Origin: Ovis canadensis
Lineage: Eukaryota > Chordata > Mammalia > Artiodactyla > Bovidae
Reading direction: 5' to 3'
NCBI RefSeq assembly: GCF_042477335.2
Contig: NC_091255.1
Location: 47,966,501-48,030,500 of the forward strand
DNA: 64,000 nucleotides
Shown one piece after another: positions 1 through 10,686 of the stretch (position 1 is its first letter; each line of letters opens with the position of its first letter). The position numbers and the translations under genes were made by a program. Below the pieces are notes generated by a model. That model worked only from the letters and a program-made list of their open reading frames with translations. It was not told where the DNA came from and ran no database searches.

Positions 1-243
1 TCCAATATTTTTGTCACCTGATGTGAACAGCTGAATCATTGGAAAAGACACTGATGCTTCGAAAGATTGAAGGCAGAAGGAGAACAGGGTGACAGAGGAT
101 GAGATAGTTGGATCGCATTACCGATTTAATGGACATGAACTTGGGCAAACTCTGGAAGCTGGTGAGGGATAGGGAAGCCTGGCATGCTGCAGTCCATGGA
201 GTCTCAAAGTGTAGGACACGACGTGGTGATTTAACAACTTTTA
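1..243 (+). repeat. BovB LINE 3' end (partial at left edge)
   Basis: The plus strand matches the 3' end of BovB, encoding the decayed RT C-terminus (DRITDLMDMNLGKLWKLVRD) and ending near 'ggtgatttaacaac'. It is truncated by the window edge. The antisense of this module recurs many times in the window. Confidence 0.85.
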
Positions 244-436
244 TTGTGTTAAAAATATACATGATATTTACAATTTTAACTATGTGTAATATACAAATGC
301 AGTGAACTTGAGTACCTTCATGTTGTTGTGCCACCATCACCACCATCCATCTCCAGAATTTTTTTTTTTATTTTCCCAACTGAAACTCTGTACTCATTAA
401 TACTAACCCTTCATTCTCTCCTCCCCACAGATTGTG

Positions 437-690
437 GCTGCTGCTGCTGCTGCTGCTAAGTCGCTTCAGTCATGTCCGACTCTGTGCGACCCCATAGACG
501 GCAGCCCACCAGGCTCCCCTGTCCCTGGGATTCTCCAGGCAAGAACACTGGAGTGGGTTGCCATTTCCTTCCCCAATGCATGAAAGTGAAAAGTGAAAGT
601 GAAGTCGCTCAGTCATGTCTGACTCTTGGCGACCCCATGGACTGCAGCCTACCAGGCTCCTCTGTCCATGGGATTTTCCAGGCAAGAGTA
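437..690 (-). repeat. BOV-A2 SINE (dimer)
   Basis: It begins with (CTG)6 and then two tandem Bov-A monomers, the second starting near 595. The (CTG)n head on the plus strand marks minus orientation. Confidence 0.9.
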
Positions 691-851
691 ACTGGCACCC
701 ATGAATTTATGAATTGCACTACTTTAGTTCCTTATATACATGGAATCTTATCAATACATTATTAATCCTTTATTTAACCTGAAGTCTTTGAGCATCATCC
801 ATGTTGTAACACGTGTCAAAATATCCTTCCTTTTAAAAAGAGGCTTAAATT

Positions 852-1352
852 TGAGATAGGCCTAGAACCTGGGACCATTCACTGCAATACTGCAGTGCTT
901 GCACCTGGACACACCTCTTCTCAAGCAATAAAAATACAAAGAAACTCCATGGGACTAAAAATGCCTGTGTGCTTGCGCAGTTGGGACAAATTCTGGACAA
1001 AAGATACAAGAGACTAAAAGACCCAACTGCCACTTTGGAGGAGCCTGGAGCAAAGTCAGGGGGTCTGGAGCAAACATGGCGTACTGCGTATGTCCTCTGC
1101 ACACACCACCACCTAAGAGGTGGACAAAACACCTCCTTCAGCCTGACTCCTGGACACACCCATACCCTCACCCTATATAAGGAACAAGCTTGCCCACCCC
1201 CACCCCCACCGTCCACCAGGGAGCAAGCAAAGGAGACTGTTGTTTGTTCTCGAAGAGGCCCCACTAAGGCCTTGCCTGAATTTCTTGTCGGGTCTCTAGT
1301 CAATTTCTATTTTTCTATTGATTGGGGAAGGCCAAGAAGTCTAGTCGGTAAT
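852..1352 (+). mobile_element. Probable solo LTR of an endogenous retrovirus, about 501 bp
   Basis: The segment starts with TG, has a TATA-like 'ctatataagg' at about 1,171 and a C-rich downstream tract. It is flanked by a candidate 5 bp target-site duplication AAATT (847-851 and 1,353-1,357). The 3' end reads ...GGTAAT instead of the usual CA, so the boundaries are tentative. No internal viral genes are present. The family was not assigned. Confidence 0.5.
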
Positions 1353-1421
1353 AAATTCATCTGTGGAATGGGACTGCCATGAATCTAAAAGTTTTATTTG
1401 AGGACACCTGATGCTTTTATT

Positions 1422-1699
1422 CGGAGACGGCAATGGCACCCCACTCCAGTACTCTTGCCTGGAAAGTCCCATGGACAGAGGAGCCTGGTAGGCTGCAGTC
1501 CATGGGGTCGCTAAGAGTCGGGCACGACTGAGCGACTTCACTTTCACTTTTCACTTTCATGCACTGGGGAAGGAAATGGCAACCCACTCCAGTGCTCTTG
1601 CCTGGAGAATCCCAGGGACGGGGGAGCCTAGTGGGCTACCGTCTATGGGGTTGCACAGAGTCGGACAAGACTGAAGCGACTTAGCAGCAGCAGCAGCAG
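1422..1699 (+). repeat. BOV-A2 SINE with target-site duplication
   Basis: A full dimer ending in (CAG)n. Flanking copies atgcttttatt (1,411-1,421) and atgtttttatt (1,700-1,710) form an 11 bp target-site duplication with one difference. Confidence 0.92.
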
Positions 1700-2427
1700 A
1701 TGTTTTTATTAATGCAAATCTTGCAGTTTATGAACATAATAAAGCCCCTGTTTATTTTAGTATTCTTTAATAGCGCTTAACAAAGATTTACAATTTTTCC
1801 CCATAGCAAGTTGGAACATCTTTTGTTAGATTTATTCCTAGGTACTTCATTATTTTTAACTTTATTATAAATGATATCTCTTTAAAAGTACAATTTCTTT
1901 TAGAGGCTGGTGTAGAGAAGTCCTCTTGATATCATTTATTGATTTTGTTTCTAATACAATTGCTTGCTAAATTCTCCTATTAAATCTACAAATATACATG
2001 TACATCCTTTAAGATTTTCATTGTAAATACTCTTATCATTTTCAAATAATGACAGGTTTTTTTCTTTCAGTCCAATTTTTGTATGTGCTGCTACTCTGAT
2101 GGTCTTCAATACAGTATTGGAAATCAGCCATTCTTGTTTCCAGTCTTAAAAAAGGAAATGTTTATATATCACCATTATGTTTGCTAATAGTTTTTCTTTT
2201 TAAAAATCATTAATATATGTTCAATTTTGTCAAAAACTTTTTTCCCCTATTCAGTTAATGTGGTACATTTCATTGCTTGGTTTTCCTTTTTCATTACTTT
2301 GCATTATGAATATTTTCCAATGTACATAAAAGTTGGAAGGATGGTACAGCGAACATAACGTATACCTATGACTTAGGCATAAAAATTGTGAAAATTTTAC
2401 TATTTTTGCTTTATCTCTGCACCATCT

Positions 2428-2613
2428 GGGCTTCCCTGGTGGCTCAGATGGTAAAGAATCTGCTTACAATGCAGGAAACCTGGGTTCGATTCCTGGGTGG
2501 AGAAGATCCCCTGGAGAAGGAAATGGCAACCCACTCCAGTATTCTTGCCTGGAGAGAGAAGTCTAGTGGGCTACAGTCCATGGGATTGCACAGAGTCAGA
2601 CATGACTGAGCAA
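2428..2613 (+). repeat. Bov-tA SINE
   Basis: Typical head 'ggcttccctggtggctcag' with a tRNA-derived B box (ggttcgattcc) and tail 'gactgagcaactaacac'. Confidence 0.9.
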
Positions 2614-2715
2614 CTAACACATGTATCATATAAGTAACATACATGTCTACATAGATTTTTTTGGAATAGGCTGTATATATATATTTTTAACTTTGACTCC
2701 ACACATTTTATTATC

Positions 2716-2840
2716 TATTTATTTATTTTTGGCTTCACCTCTCAGTTTGTGGGATCTTAGTTCCCCAATCAGAGGTCAAACCCAGGTCCTGCGCAGTGAG
2801 AGTACAGAGTCCTAAACACTGGACTGCCAGGGAATTCCCT
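2716..2840 (-). repeat. CHR-type SINE
   Basis: On the minus strand it starts 'agggaattccctggcag' and runs to an A/T-rich tail, as in tRNA-derived CHR SINEs of cetartiodactyls. Confidence 0.8.
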
Positions 2841-3984
2841 GTATCCTTTTTCTCAGTTATTTAAAGATAACCTGCAAATATCATGACATACCACCCATAA
2901 AATACTTCAGCATATAGCTCCTAAATATAAAGGACATTTTCCTATTAAAACACAATAAATTATCACACCTAGGAAAATGAATAATTAATTGACTTCTTAG
3001 TATTCAGTCTACAAGATATTCCTGGGGTAGATCCAATTTGAGAAAAGCGTATTATTCTTTTAAACTCTGATGAATTCAATTTGCTAATAGTTTACTTATG
3101 GTATTTGCATCTATGTTTGTGAGTGAACTTGGCATATAATTTTCCTTTCTGTGCTATTCTTGTAATGGTTTACAAGGTTGCTTTGACATTGTTTTTAATT
3201 TAATCAATTAAATTTAAATTAATTTAATGTGTCCATTAACTTGAGCTTGGTAATTGTTCTATTCAAATTTCATAAATCCTTACTGAGTTTGCTTTGTTTG
3301 GTTATCTGCTTGGTTTCCTGATCACTTGAGGATATTGCTGTCTCTTGTTATGATGACTGTTCAGTCCCATCTTTTAGTCTGCCAGTTTTTGTATATTTTT
3401 CATCATCACGTAGTGAACTTTTCATATCTAATAGTACTTTTGGCTTTCGAGTACATTTAGTCTGTTACTTATGTAGTTTTGTCAGCTTTCTTTTACTTAG
3501 TATTTGCTTAATGTGTCTTTTCCATTCTTTTGATTTCCGCCTTTCTGTATCCTTATATTCTAGATGAGTCTTTTAAAAAGTATATAAAGCTGGATTTTTT
3601 ACTGCTCTGACAAGTTTTTAACTGAAGCATCTATTACATTATACTTACTGCAATTACTGATATACTTTTTTTTTAGTTGTCTCTTTGGTTCCTCTTTTTA
3701 TGATTATTTTTTCTCTTCTCTCTTAAGTTTGTTTGATTGCTAACTTGTTATCACTACATTTCTATTAGTTTAGAAGCTAAATATTTTATTCCTAGACTTT
3801 AAGTGGTTTGATCTAAAACTTTATTATGAGTACTTAACTCATCAAAGTCCAAAGTAAATCATTACTCTTTTGCCTTTTCCAAACACTGTGAGAACCTTAA
3901 AACACTTTAATTCCAATCACCCACCTTCTGACTTATATGTTCCTGGGCTGTGTATTTTGGCTCTACCTTAGTTGAGTTTGTTTT

Positions 3985-4345
3985 CTCCTGTGAAGTTTTT
4001 ATTATGCACAGAGCAGGGAGGGGACTCAGTCTCTTGGCAACTGCTTCCCTCGTGGTGGCCAGGACATTGCTCAGTTCTCTTGGTTTCCTCTTGGCGCAGA
4101 TATGTGTCCCTAACATTTTCTGGATGAACTTGAGGGCCTGCTTGTCCTTGGAGACCTTGAACTGTTCTGTGCCATGTTGCTCATTTAGCGCAGAGCTGAG
4201 CACTTCTTGGATCGCTTCCTGAGAGAACTTGGTAGTGTGCTTGATGAGGTGCCCAAGGCCACAGCTGTGTCTTGGTTGGGTCATGACCTTGGTCCCTTTC
4301 TGGCCCTTGTTAAGCCCATGGCGACATGGGGTAGCATGGAGCCGT
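3985..4345 (-). pseudogene. RPL36 processed pseudogene
   Basis: The minus strand is an intronless copy of the ribosomal protein L36 mRNA. It shows the recognisable stretches KVSKDKQALKFIQK, GTHICAKRK and ELSNVLATTREAVAKR. The start codon is mutated (ACG where ATG is expected at 4,343-4,345). There is an indel near the N-terminus, and another near the C-terminus replaces the usual AAKKD and stop. A 3' UTR remnant ends in AATAAA (complement of 3,998-4,003). It sits inside an old L1. Clearly non-coding; divergence suggests considerable age. Confidence 0.88.
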
Positions 4346-4779
4346 GGCTGGACCTATACTGCAGGCCCTGGGGCCAGATGACCACAGATATCCTCTTTTT
4401 GTTTTTTTTATGCCTTAGAAACTTACTATAGTTTTATGTAGTCAATTGCTTAGATGGTCAATATTTGATTAATTATTTTACCCCTTACCACTCTACACTC
4501 CTTTTTATTTGTTTAATATTCCTTCTTTTCTAGCCTTTGTTCTTTATAGATTTTCAGTGGGTATGGAATTCTAGGTTGATTGTAATTTCCTCTCAACACA
4601 TTGAAGATATTTTTCCATTATCTTCTTACCTTTATTGTTGCGATTAAGAAGCTGGCTATCAGTCTAATGTTGCAGCTTTGAAGTTATCTGACTTTTGTCT
4701 CTGCTTTTATGATCTGGTCTGTCTTTGGTGTTCTGCAATTTATTATGATGTGCTGGATTGCAAATCTCCTTTCTTTTTT

Positions 4780-4900
4780 TCTTTGGCTACCCTAGTCTTA
4801 GTTGAGGCATGTGGGATCTATTTCCCTGACCAAGATTTGAACCCAGGCCCCCTGCATTGGGAGCATGGAGTCTTAACCACTGGACCACCAGGGAAGTCCC
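4780..4900 (-). repeat. CHR-type SINE
   Basis: The minus strand begins 'gggacttccctggtggtcca' and carries the tRNA-like B box. The flanks tgcaaatctcc and tgcaaacctcc look like a target-site duplication. Confidence 0.85.
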
Positions 4901-4936
4901 TGCAAACCTCCTTTTATTTCTATTAGAAATTCACTG

Positions 4937-5098
4937 GAGGAATGTCTCTGGTTGTCCAGTGGCCAAGACTCCAGGCTCCCAATGCAGGGAGCCTGGGTTT
5001 CATCACTTGGTGAACTAGATCCCACATGCCTTAAATAGGAGTTCACATGCTGTAACTAACAGAAAATGCAAATAAATAAATAAAAATATTTTAAAAAA
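4937..5098 (+). repeat. CHR-type SINE, facing the previous one
   Basis: A diverged CHR copy ending in (aaat)n at about 5,070. With the copy at 4,780-4,900 it makes a short head-to-head inverted pair. Confidence 0.75.
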
Positions 5099-5464
5099 GA
5101 AATTCATTGGGCTTCTTGAATCTGAGTATTCTTTCATATTTCATTTCTTTGTCTCACTGAATTTCTTCAGGTGTTTTCTAGTTCAATAATTCTCTCTTCA
5201 GTGTGTCTAATCTGCTATTCTGTCTACTGTTTTAAATTTTAATTATTACATTTTTTCATTTCCACCATTTGTTTAAAACTTCTTAATCATTTTTGTAGCT
5301 CTTCTTATTTACTTTATTATTTCTTTTTCCTTCTTCAAAGCTCTTAAATAGGTTTTTAATATTGTGTTTCTGATCATTCCTATATCTAAAGTTTTTATAA
5401 ATCTGATTCTGCTGCCTGTATAACATTTCATCTCTGGTGATAATTTCCTTGGGTTTTGTGATTT

Positions 5465-5660
5465 TTTTAAATTATTTTTAAAAAATTTTATTGAAGTATA
5501 GTTGGTTTACAATGTTGTGTTAATTTCTGCTATACAGCCAAGTGACTCAGTTATTTATATATATATTCTTTTTCATATTCTTTTCCATTATGGTTATCAC
5601 AGGATGTTGAATATAATGTTGAGTATAGTTTCCTGTGCTATACAATAGGATCTTATTGTT
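5465..5660 (-). repeat. L1 3' UTR fragment
   Basis: It is the antisense of the cetartiodactyl L1 3' UTR ('ttgaagtatagttggtttac', 'ctgtgctatacaataggat'). The sense version of the same module occurs at 21,370-21,548. Confidence 0.8.
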
Positions 5661-6030
5661 TGTGGGTTTTATGATTTTTGACTGTGATTTAATATTTCTT
5701 AAAATTTTATCTGTGGGAATTTTGTAGGGCCAAGGATAAAGGTGGGTTCACCTAAGAGGCTTTGTATTTGCTCTTTCAGCACTTAGGATCACTTTACATT
5801 ACATTTTCTGCTAGAGGCTTTTCAGACCATCCAACTAATATGAATCTGTGCTGCAGATTTGTGTTAGGGCTAGCTTTTAGTTATACATTTTCCAGAGTTT
5901 GTTTCATTTTCCTGTGGTATCAAGAATCAAGGCAGCTCCTTCTAGCTGCAGATCTTCCAGATGGAAAGATTAGATATATTTCTGGATTAGCCTAACAGTG
6001 AAAGTGTAGACTTTAAGTGCCTCACCTACA

Positions 6031-6187
6031 TGCTGCTGCTGCTAAGTCGCTTCAGTCGTACCCAACTCTGTGCGACCCCATAGACGGAAGCCCATCAGGC
6101 TCCCCTGTCCCTGGGATTCTCCAGGCAAGAACACTGGAGTGGGTTGCCATTGCCTTCTCCAATGCATGAAAGTGAAAAGTGAAAGGG
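6031..6187 (-). repeat. BOV-A2 SINE (one monomer)
   Basis: (CTG)4 followed by 'aagtcgcttcagtcg' and a single monomer, ending 'gtgaaaagtgaaag'. Confidence 0.88.
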
Positions 6188-6439
6188 GGTATCAATTAGA
6201 ATCTCCACCTTAGGCAGACCTGGGGCTCTGTCTTATTCCTTGATCTCCTTGAAGTCTTGAAAACTGAGAGCTACATGGTTTGATAATTTCTCCGCTTATC
6301 TCTCGGGGTTCCTACCACCACTTGGTTTTGGCTGATATTCCTTATTTTTATTAATGAATTTAGAAGGTATTTTCAGTATTTTATCCCAAATTTTTAGTTT
6401 TCAGCAGAGGAATTAGGATATCTGGGTTTATGACACTAT

Positions 6440-6775
6440 CTTAAAATCAGATTGAGACTTGAACCCAGCCAAAACCCTGATTGGGACTTGGACTATGTTC
6501 TTTTAATTAGAATCACTCATCTGGTGTCTGGACTTACTGAGACTCAAATTCTTTGTGTCTCCATGCAGAAAGAAGTCAGCAAGAGGCACAGTAATAGGCA
6601 AGAAGTAGATTTATTACTGTAAGATGCTTGTGAGAGATGCAAGTGAGCAGGGGAGGGGGCACTGCCCTGAGGATTAAGTGGGCTACAAGTTTACAAAGGA
6701 AAGTAGGGGAGGGCGAAAAGACCACCTTCTTCATGTAAATGTCAGGCTTACATCACTAGCTCCTCCTTCATGTTG
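6440..6775 (-). mobile_element. Possible LTR fragment of an endogenous retrovirus
   Basis: The minus strand shows a pyrimidine-rich promoter-like part, then AATAAA near 6,610 followed by about 150 bp resembling R-U5. No clean ends or target-site duplication were found. No viral coding sequence was recognised nearby. Confidence 0.35.
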
Positions 6776-7019
6776 GGCTGAGAGTTTCTGACCATATGAG
6801 GTCAAACTAGGATTATCATAGCGCTTATTCAAATCAACAGAAGGGTGGTAACATTTTTCTTTCACCCAAGGACCTGGGGTACATCTCATTCTTTTATTTA
6901 TGGCTTTATAGTTAAGTCTGCTTTGTTCCACAGGGTTCCAATAGCTTTCTTGAATGATCATTAACTTATAGTCATCTCCCAGCATTTCCTAGGTTTCCTT
7001 CTCTATCCACAGTCCCCTA

Positions 7020-8160
7020 CTGGGACCTCTGCAACTACCTGTTTAACTATCCCATTCTGTCCCCATCAATCTGAAATGGAAACCTGCATCATTTATTTTT
7101 CAATTATATTCATAAAGTTTCTTTAGAAAATACTTAGGCTTTTAAGTGCATTGCCTTTATGTGCCAAACCTTTTTTCCATCCCTTTATGTTATTCTTTCC
7201 TTTCAATACCCTGTCCTTTAAGCATGACACATACTCATTGAATTTTAGCATGCGAAACTGATATCTTTGGCTGATGAAGAATTATGTAACGTTAGGCAGA
7301 GAAAAAGATTTCAAGGGCAGCTGAGGTCTGCAATGTTCATGCAGTTTTTGCCTCTTGTTTTCTCTTATGGTTTAAACTTCAATTTTTAAATACTTCTAAA
7401 TAGCCCTGTTTATTTTCCTCCTTAACATTTCTGGTAAACAGAACAGCTTAATGTTTATCAAAGGAACATTTTTAAGGACAGCATGAGCAATTGGATGGTC
7501 TCCATTTTCAGCATGTTTGGTTTTGAAGCACATAAGAAGAAGCGTTTTGAGCATCTGATTCTCCACATTTTATCAAATAACAGGATTTATTTTCTATGAG
7601 TGCTCTGATTATTGCAGCAAGAGCAAGAAAAGACAGCAAAGAGGAAAGGAGATGGACTCTACTCTCTCTTCTATTTCTCAACTCAAAGGGGCCTTTCTTT
7701 TTTCTCACTTATCTTTAATTTGCTAAAACCTCTGACCCAGCTTAGAGGAAGCCATCCTCCATCCTTCAGAAAGGGAAGAAAAATGGGACTGCTCTCACTT
7801 TCAGGAGCATCCTCCCAGGTGACCTGCTTAGATCCCAGTCCTTTCTGGGACATCATTTTCTTCTTTTTTTGCTCTCCTGTCTCTCTGGCTTCTCCTTCTC
7901 ACCGATTTCCCAGCTCTTTTCTTTTACCTATTCCTGAAATGCCAGTGCTCATCAAGGCTGTGTGAGAGACCATTTTCTCTTTATCCAAACACTCACCCCC
8001 GCCCCTGGCTCCATCCACCTCCATTTGTTGATGATTCACAAAGATACAGCTCCAGGTCAGCCTTCACTTCAGCTCCATCCAGATCCCCATACCCGACTAC
8101 CTACTGAACACCCCCTCCTGGATGGCCTGAGGTCTTCTCAACCCAGTGTGTCCCAAACTT
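7020..8160. other. No recognisable gene or clear repeat
   Basis: Mostly AT-rich single-copy sequence. The open frames here are short and lack recognisable domains or splice context. Confidence 0.5.
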
Positions 8161-8462
8161 ATTTTTATTTTCGAAAACAATTTCATTTATTTATATTTTT
8201 GGCTGTGCTGGGTCTTCATAGCTTTACATGGGCTTTCTCTAGTTGTAGCAAGCAGGAGCTAGTCTTCATTACGGTTCGCCAGCTTCTCATTGTGGTGGTT
8301 CCTCTTGTTGAGGAGCACAGGCCCTAGAGTTCGCAGGCTTCAGTAGCTGTAGCTCACAGGCTTAACTGCTCCAAGGCATATGGAATCTTCTGGAACCAGG
8401 AACAAATCCATGTCCCCTGCATGGCAGGCAGATTCTTATCCACTGCACCACCAGGGAAGTTC
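8161..8462 (-). repeat. Long CHR-type SINE (CHRL-like)
   Basis: The minus strand begins 'gaacttccctggtggtgca' and extends about 300 bp with the CHRL-type body ('gctacagctactgaagcc'). Confidence 0.8.
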
Positions 8463-8628
8463 CCAAACTCATTTTTCTGCTCAGCTGTCCCACCTCCACT
8501 AGTATCCATTTCTCTTCCTGCTTCTGTTTCAGCCAGAATCTGGCAATAATTCTACATCATTCTGTATCCTTTTTCCCTTATCTCCTTTGTCCTCTAAGGC
8601 TGACAATTCTTTCTTCATATACATAATT

Positions 8629-8751
8629 GTAGTAGTAGTAGTTCAGTCGTGTCTGACTCTTGCGACCCCATGGACAGTAGCCTGCCAGGCTCCTCTGTCC
8701 ATGGGATTCTCCAGGCAAGAATACTGGAGTGGTTTGCCATTTCCTTCTCCA
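8629..8751 (-). repeat. Bov-A monomer SINE with target-site duplication
   Basis: One Bov-A monomer preceded by (gta)n. The flanking word atatacataatt is repeated on both sides. Confidence 0.85.
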
Positions 8752-8789
8752 ATATACATAATTAATCCAAATAACATGATATGATATTA

Positions 8790-9410
8790 TTCATTCTCTA
8801 TTCCATTACCAGTGCTACTGCCCTATTCAGCCTGGCCCTTATCCTTTCTTGCTTAGGCATCCACCCTCCACTCTGCCTCCAGGGGTCCTCTAGAATGAAG
8901 GTTCTAGAATGCAAATCTGAGGATATTGTTCTCTTGCTTAAAATCCTTCACTGGGGCACTTACCTTCAAGACACATTAGAATCCCTCAGGGTAGCATGCA
9001 AGCTCCCCTGCTTCTATCCTGGCACTTGGCCTCTCCTGGCCACACCTGCCCTTGTGTGCAGGCGGACTGAATAACTGACAGTTCCCAAAGGCCCCAGGCC
9101 AGTGTGCTTTGCTGGGAATACTTTTCTCCTTTTGACACTTCTCAGCCAGCTCATTTCGGTTTATCCCTCCAGACTCAGCTCAGCATCACCTCCCCTTGTA
9201 AAGCTCCCTTGACACATAATTCCTCTCCTTTCCTCCTCCTGAATTAGCACCTCTGTTGAGCACTTTTATGTCTTAGAGCCTCTGTCTATACCATGGAGCT
9301 CACTCTACTGGGTTGTCAGCTTCTTGTGGGTGGGAGCTATTTCCTAGTTTGTTTGGGATCTTTGGCACCTACAAGGTGCTGGGGATTTTAATCAGTGAGT
9401 GTCTCTTGAT
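8790..9410 (+). repeat. L2 LINE 3' portion
   Basis: Old L2-like sequence ending 'ttggcacctacaaggtgctg', with the typical upstream part 'gcaaatctgaggatattgtt'. Diverged and non-coding. Confidence 0.6.
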
Positions 9411-9524
9411 TGATTTCTTGTTCCCAAGTTCTTCTGTATATTATCTGTGTGAATGAGTCTTTTAACCTCCTTATATTTGAGTAGAAATAATAATAACATG
9501 CCTATCACAAGGATTAAATGAGAA

Positions 9525-9590
9525 GGCATTGCAATGAGAAACCCATGCACCACAACGAAGAGAGCCCCTGCTCTCTTCAATTAGAAAAAG
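9525..9590 (+). repeat. CHRL SINE tail fragment
   Basis: 'ttgcaatgagaaacccatgc' is the CHRL body. It stops exactly where the inverted-duplication arm begins (9,591). Confidence 0.65.
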
Positions 9591-10340
9591 CTTATTTTTG
9601 TGTATAGTGTGACCGAGTGTTTTAACTTCAATAATTTACGTATGACTGTCTAGCTTTTGCAACACCACTTGACGAAGACACTGTTTTTTCTCCATTGTAT
9701 TATATATTCTTGCCTCCTTTGTTGAAGATTAATTGACCGTCTATGTGTGGCTTTATTTCTGGGCTCTCCATTCTGTTCCATTGATTCATATGTCTGTTTT
9801 TGTGCCGATACCATGCTTGTTTGATTACTCTAGGTTTGCAGGGTCATGTGAAGTCTGGGAGGGTGATGCCTCTAGGTTTGTTTTTTTTCCCCTCAGGATT
9901 GCACTGGCAATTCTAGGTCTTTTATGGTTCCATATACATTTTAGGATTATTTTTTCTAGTTCTGTGAAAAACGTCATGGGTAATTTGATAGGAATCACAT
10001 TGAATCTGTAGATTGCTTTGGGTAGTGCGGCCATTTTAATGATATTGATTCTTCCAATCCAAGAGCATGGTATATATTTTCATTTCTTTAAATCATCTTC
10101 AGTTTCCTTTATCAATGTTTACAGTTCTCAGCATATGTTTTCACCTCCTCAGTCAGGCTTATTTCTAAGTATTATTTTTTTAATGTGATTTAAAAAGGAA
10201 TATTTTCTTTACTTTCCCTTTCTGATATTTCATTTTTAGTGTAAATAAATGCAACTGATTTCTGTATGTTAATCTTGTATACGGCTACCTTGCTGAATTT
10301 GTTTATCAGTTCTGTTTGTTTTTATGTGGAGGCTCACATT
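9591..10340 (-). repeat. L1 fragment, truncated at the arm boundary
   Basis: Minus-strand L1 ORF2/3' region (plus-strand words 'ctgttccattgattcatatg' and 'ggaatcacattgaatctgta'). It lacks the L1 3' UTR that its mirror copy has at 20,300-21,548, so the duplication breakpoint cuts it. Confidence 0.85.
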
Positions 10341-10374
10341 GTATTCTATGGGACAATGCTGGTTTCAAATAATA

Positions 10375-10515
10375 ATCAGTCACCATGTTTTAGATGCCTA
10401 ACTAAATGCTAAGCACCTTATGTGCATTCCCTTATTTGATCTTTCCACCATCTCCACAATTTTATTGTTATTCTGTTTTACAGATGAGGAAGCCATAGCT
10501 TAAAGGAGCTATATG
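10375..10515 (-). repeat. MIR SINE (in left IR1 arm)
   Basis: 'ttttacagatgaggaagcc' and 'taaatgctaagcacctta' are MIR words. The mirror copy is at about 18,730-18,860. Confidence 0.6.
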
Positions 10516-10574
10516 TAACTATGATAAAAGGGTAAGTTAAAAATAAATGTATCACAATGGAAAGTGGCCTCAGT

Positions 10575-10686
10575 AAATTGGTTTTTTGACCATACTGGCT
10601 CTTAGCTCACCAACCAAGGATTGAACCTGTGCCACTTGCATTGGAAGTGCAAAGTTTTAACCACTGGACTGCCAAGGAAGTCTCTA
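10575..10686 (-). repeat. CHR-type SINE (in left IR1 arm)
   Basis: It ends 'ggactgccaaggaagtctct'. The mirror copy is at 18,558-18,665, so the insertion predates the duplication. Confidence 0.8.

Larger units (their letters stand above)
1711..5464 (-). repeat. Ancient, fragmented L1 LINE (minus strand), interrupted by SINEs and the RPL36 pseudogene
   Basis: This AT-rich stretch reads on the minus strand as old mammalian L1 ORF2 and 3' sequence. Recognisable words include the plus-strand 'ttagatttattcctaggtac' at 1,829 and 'gggtatggaattctaggttg' at 4,560. It has been broken up by a Bov-tA (2,428), two CHR SINEs (2,716; 4,780), an RPL36 pseudogene (3,985) and an inverted CHR (4,937). No open reading frame remains. 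Confidence 0.65.

Noticed and set aside
2428..2613. tRNA-like A/B boxes in many places
   Set aside because: They are the tRNA-derived heads of Bov-tA and CHR SINEs and do not form a complete cloverleaf with an anticodon arm.
6731..6985. 84-codon frame upstream of the possible LTR as a viral gene remnant
   Set aside because: No recognisable retroviral motif. Too short and isolated to support.
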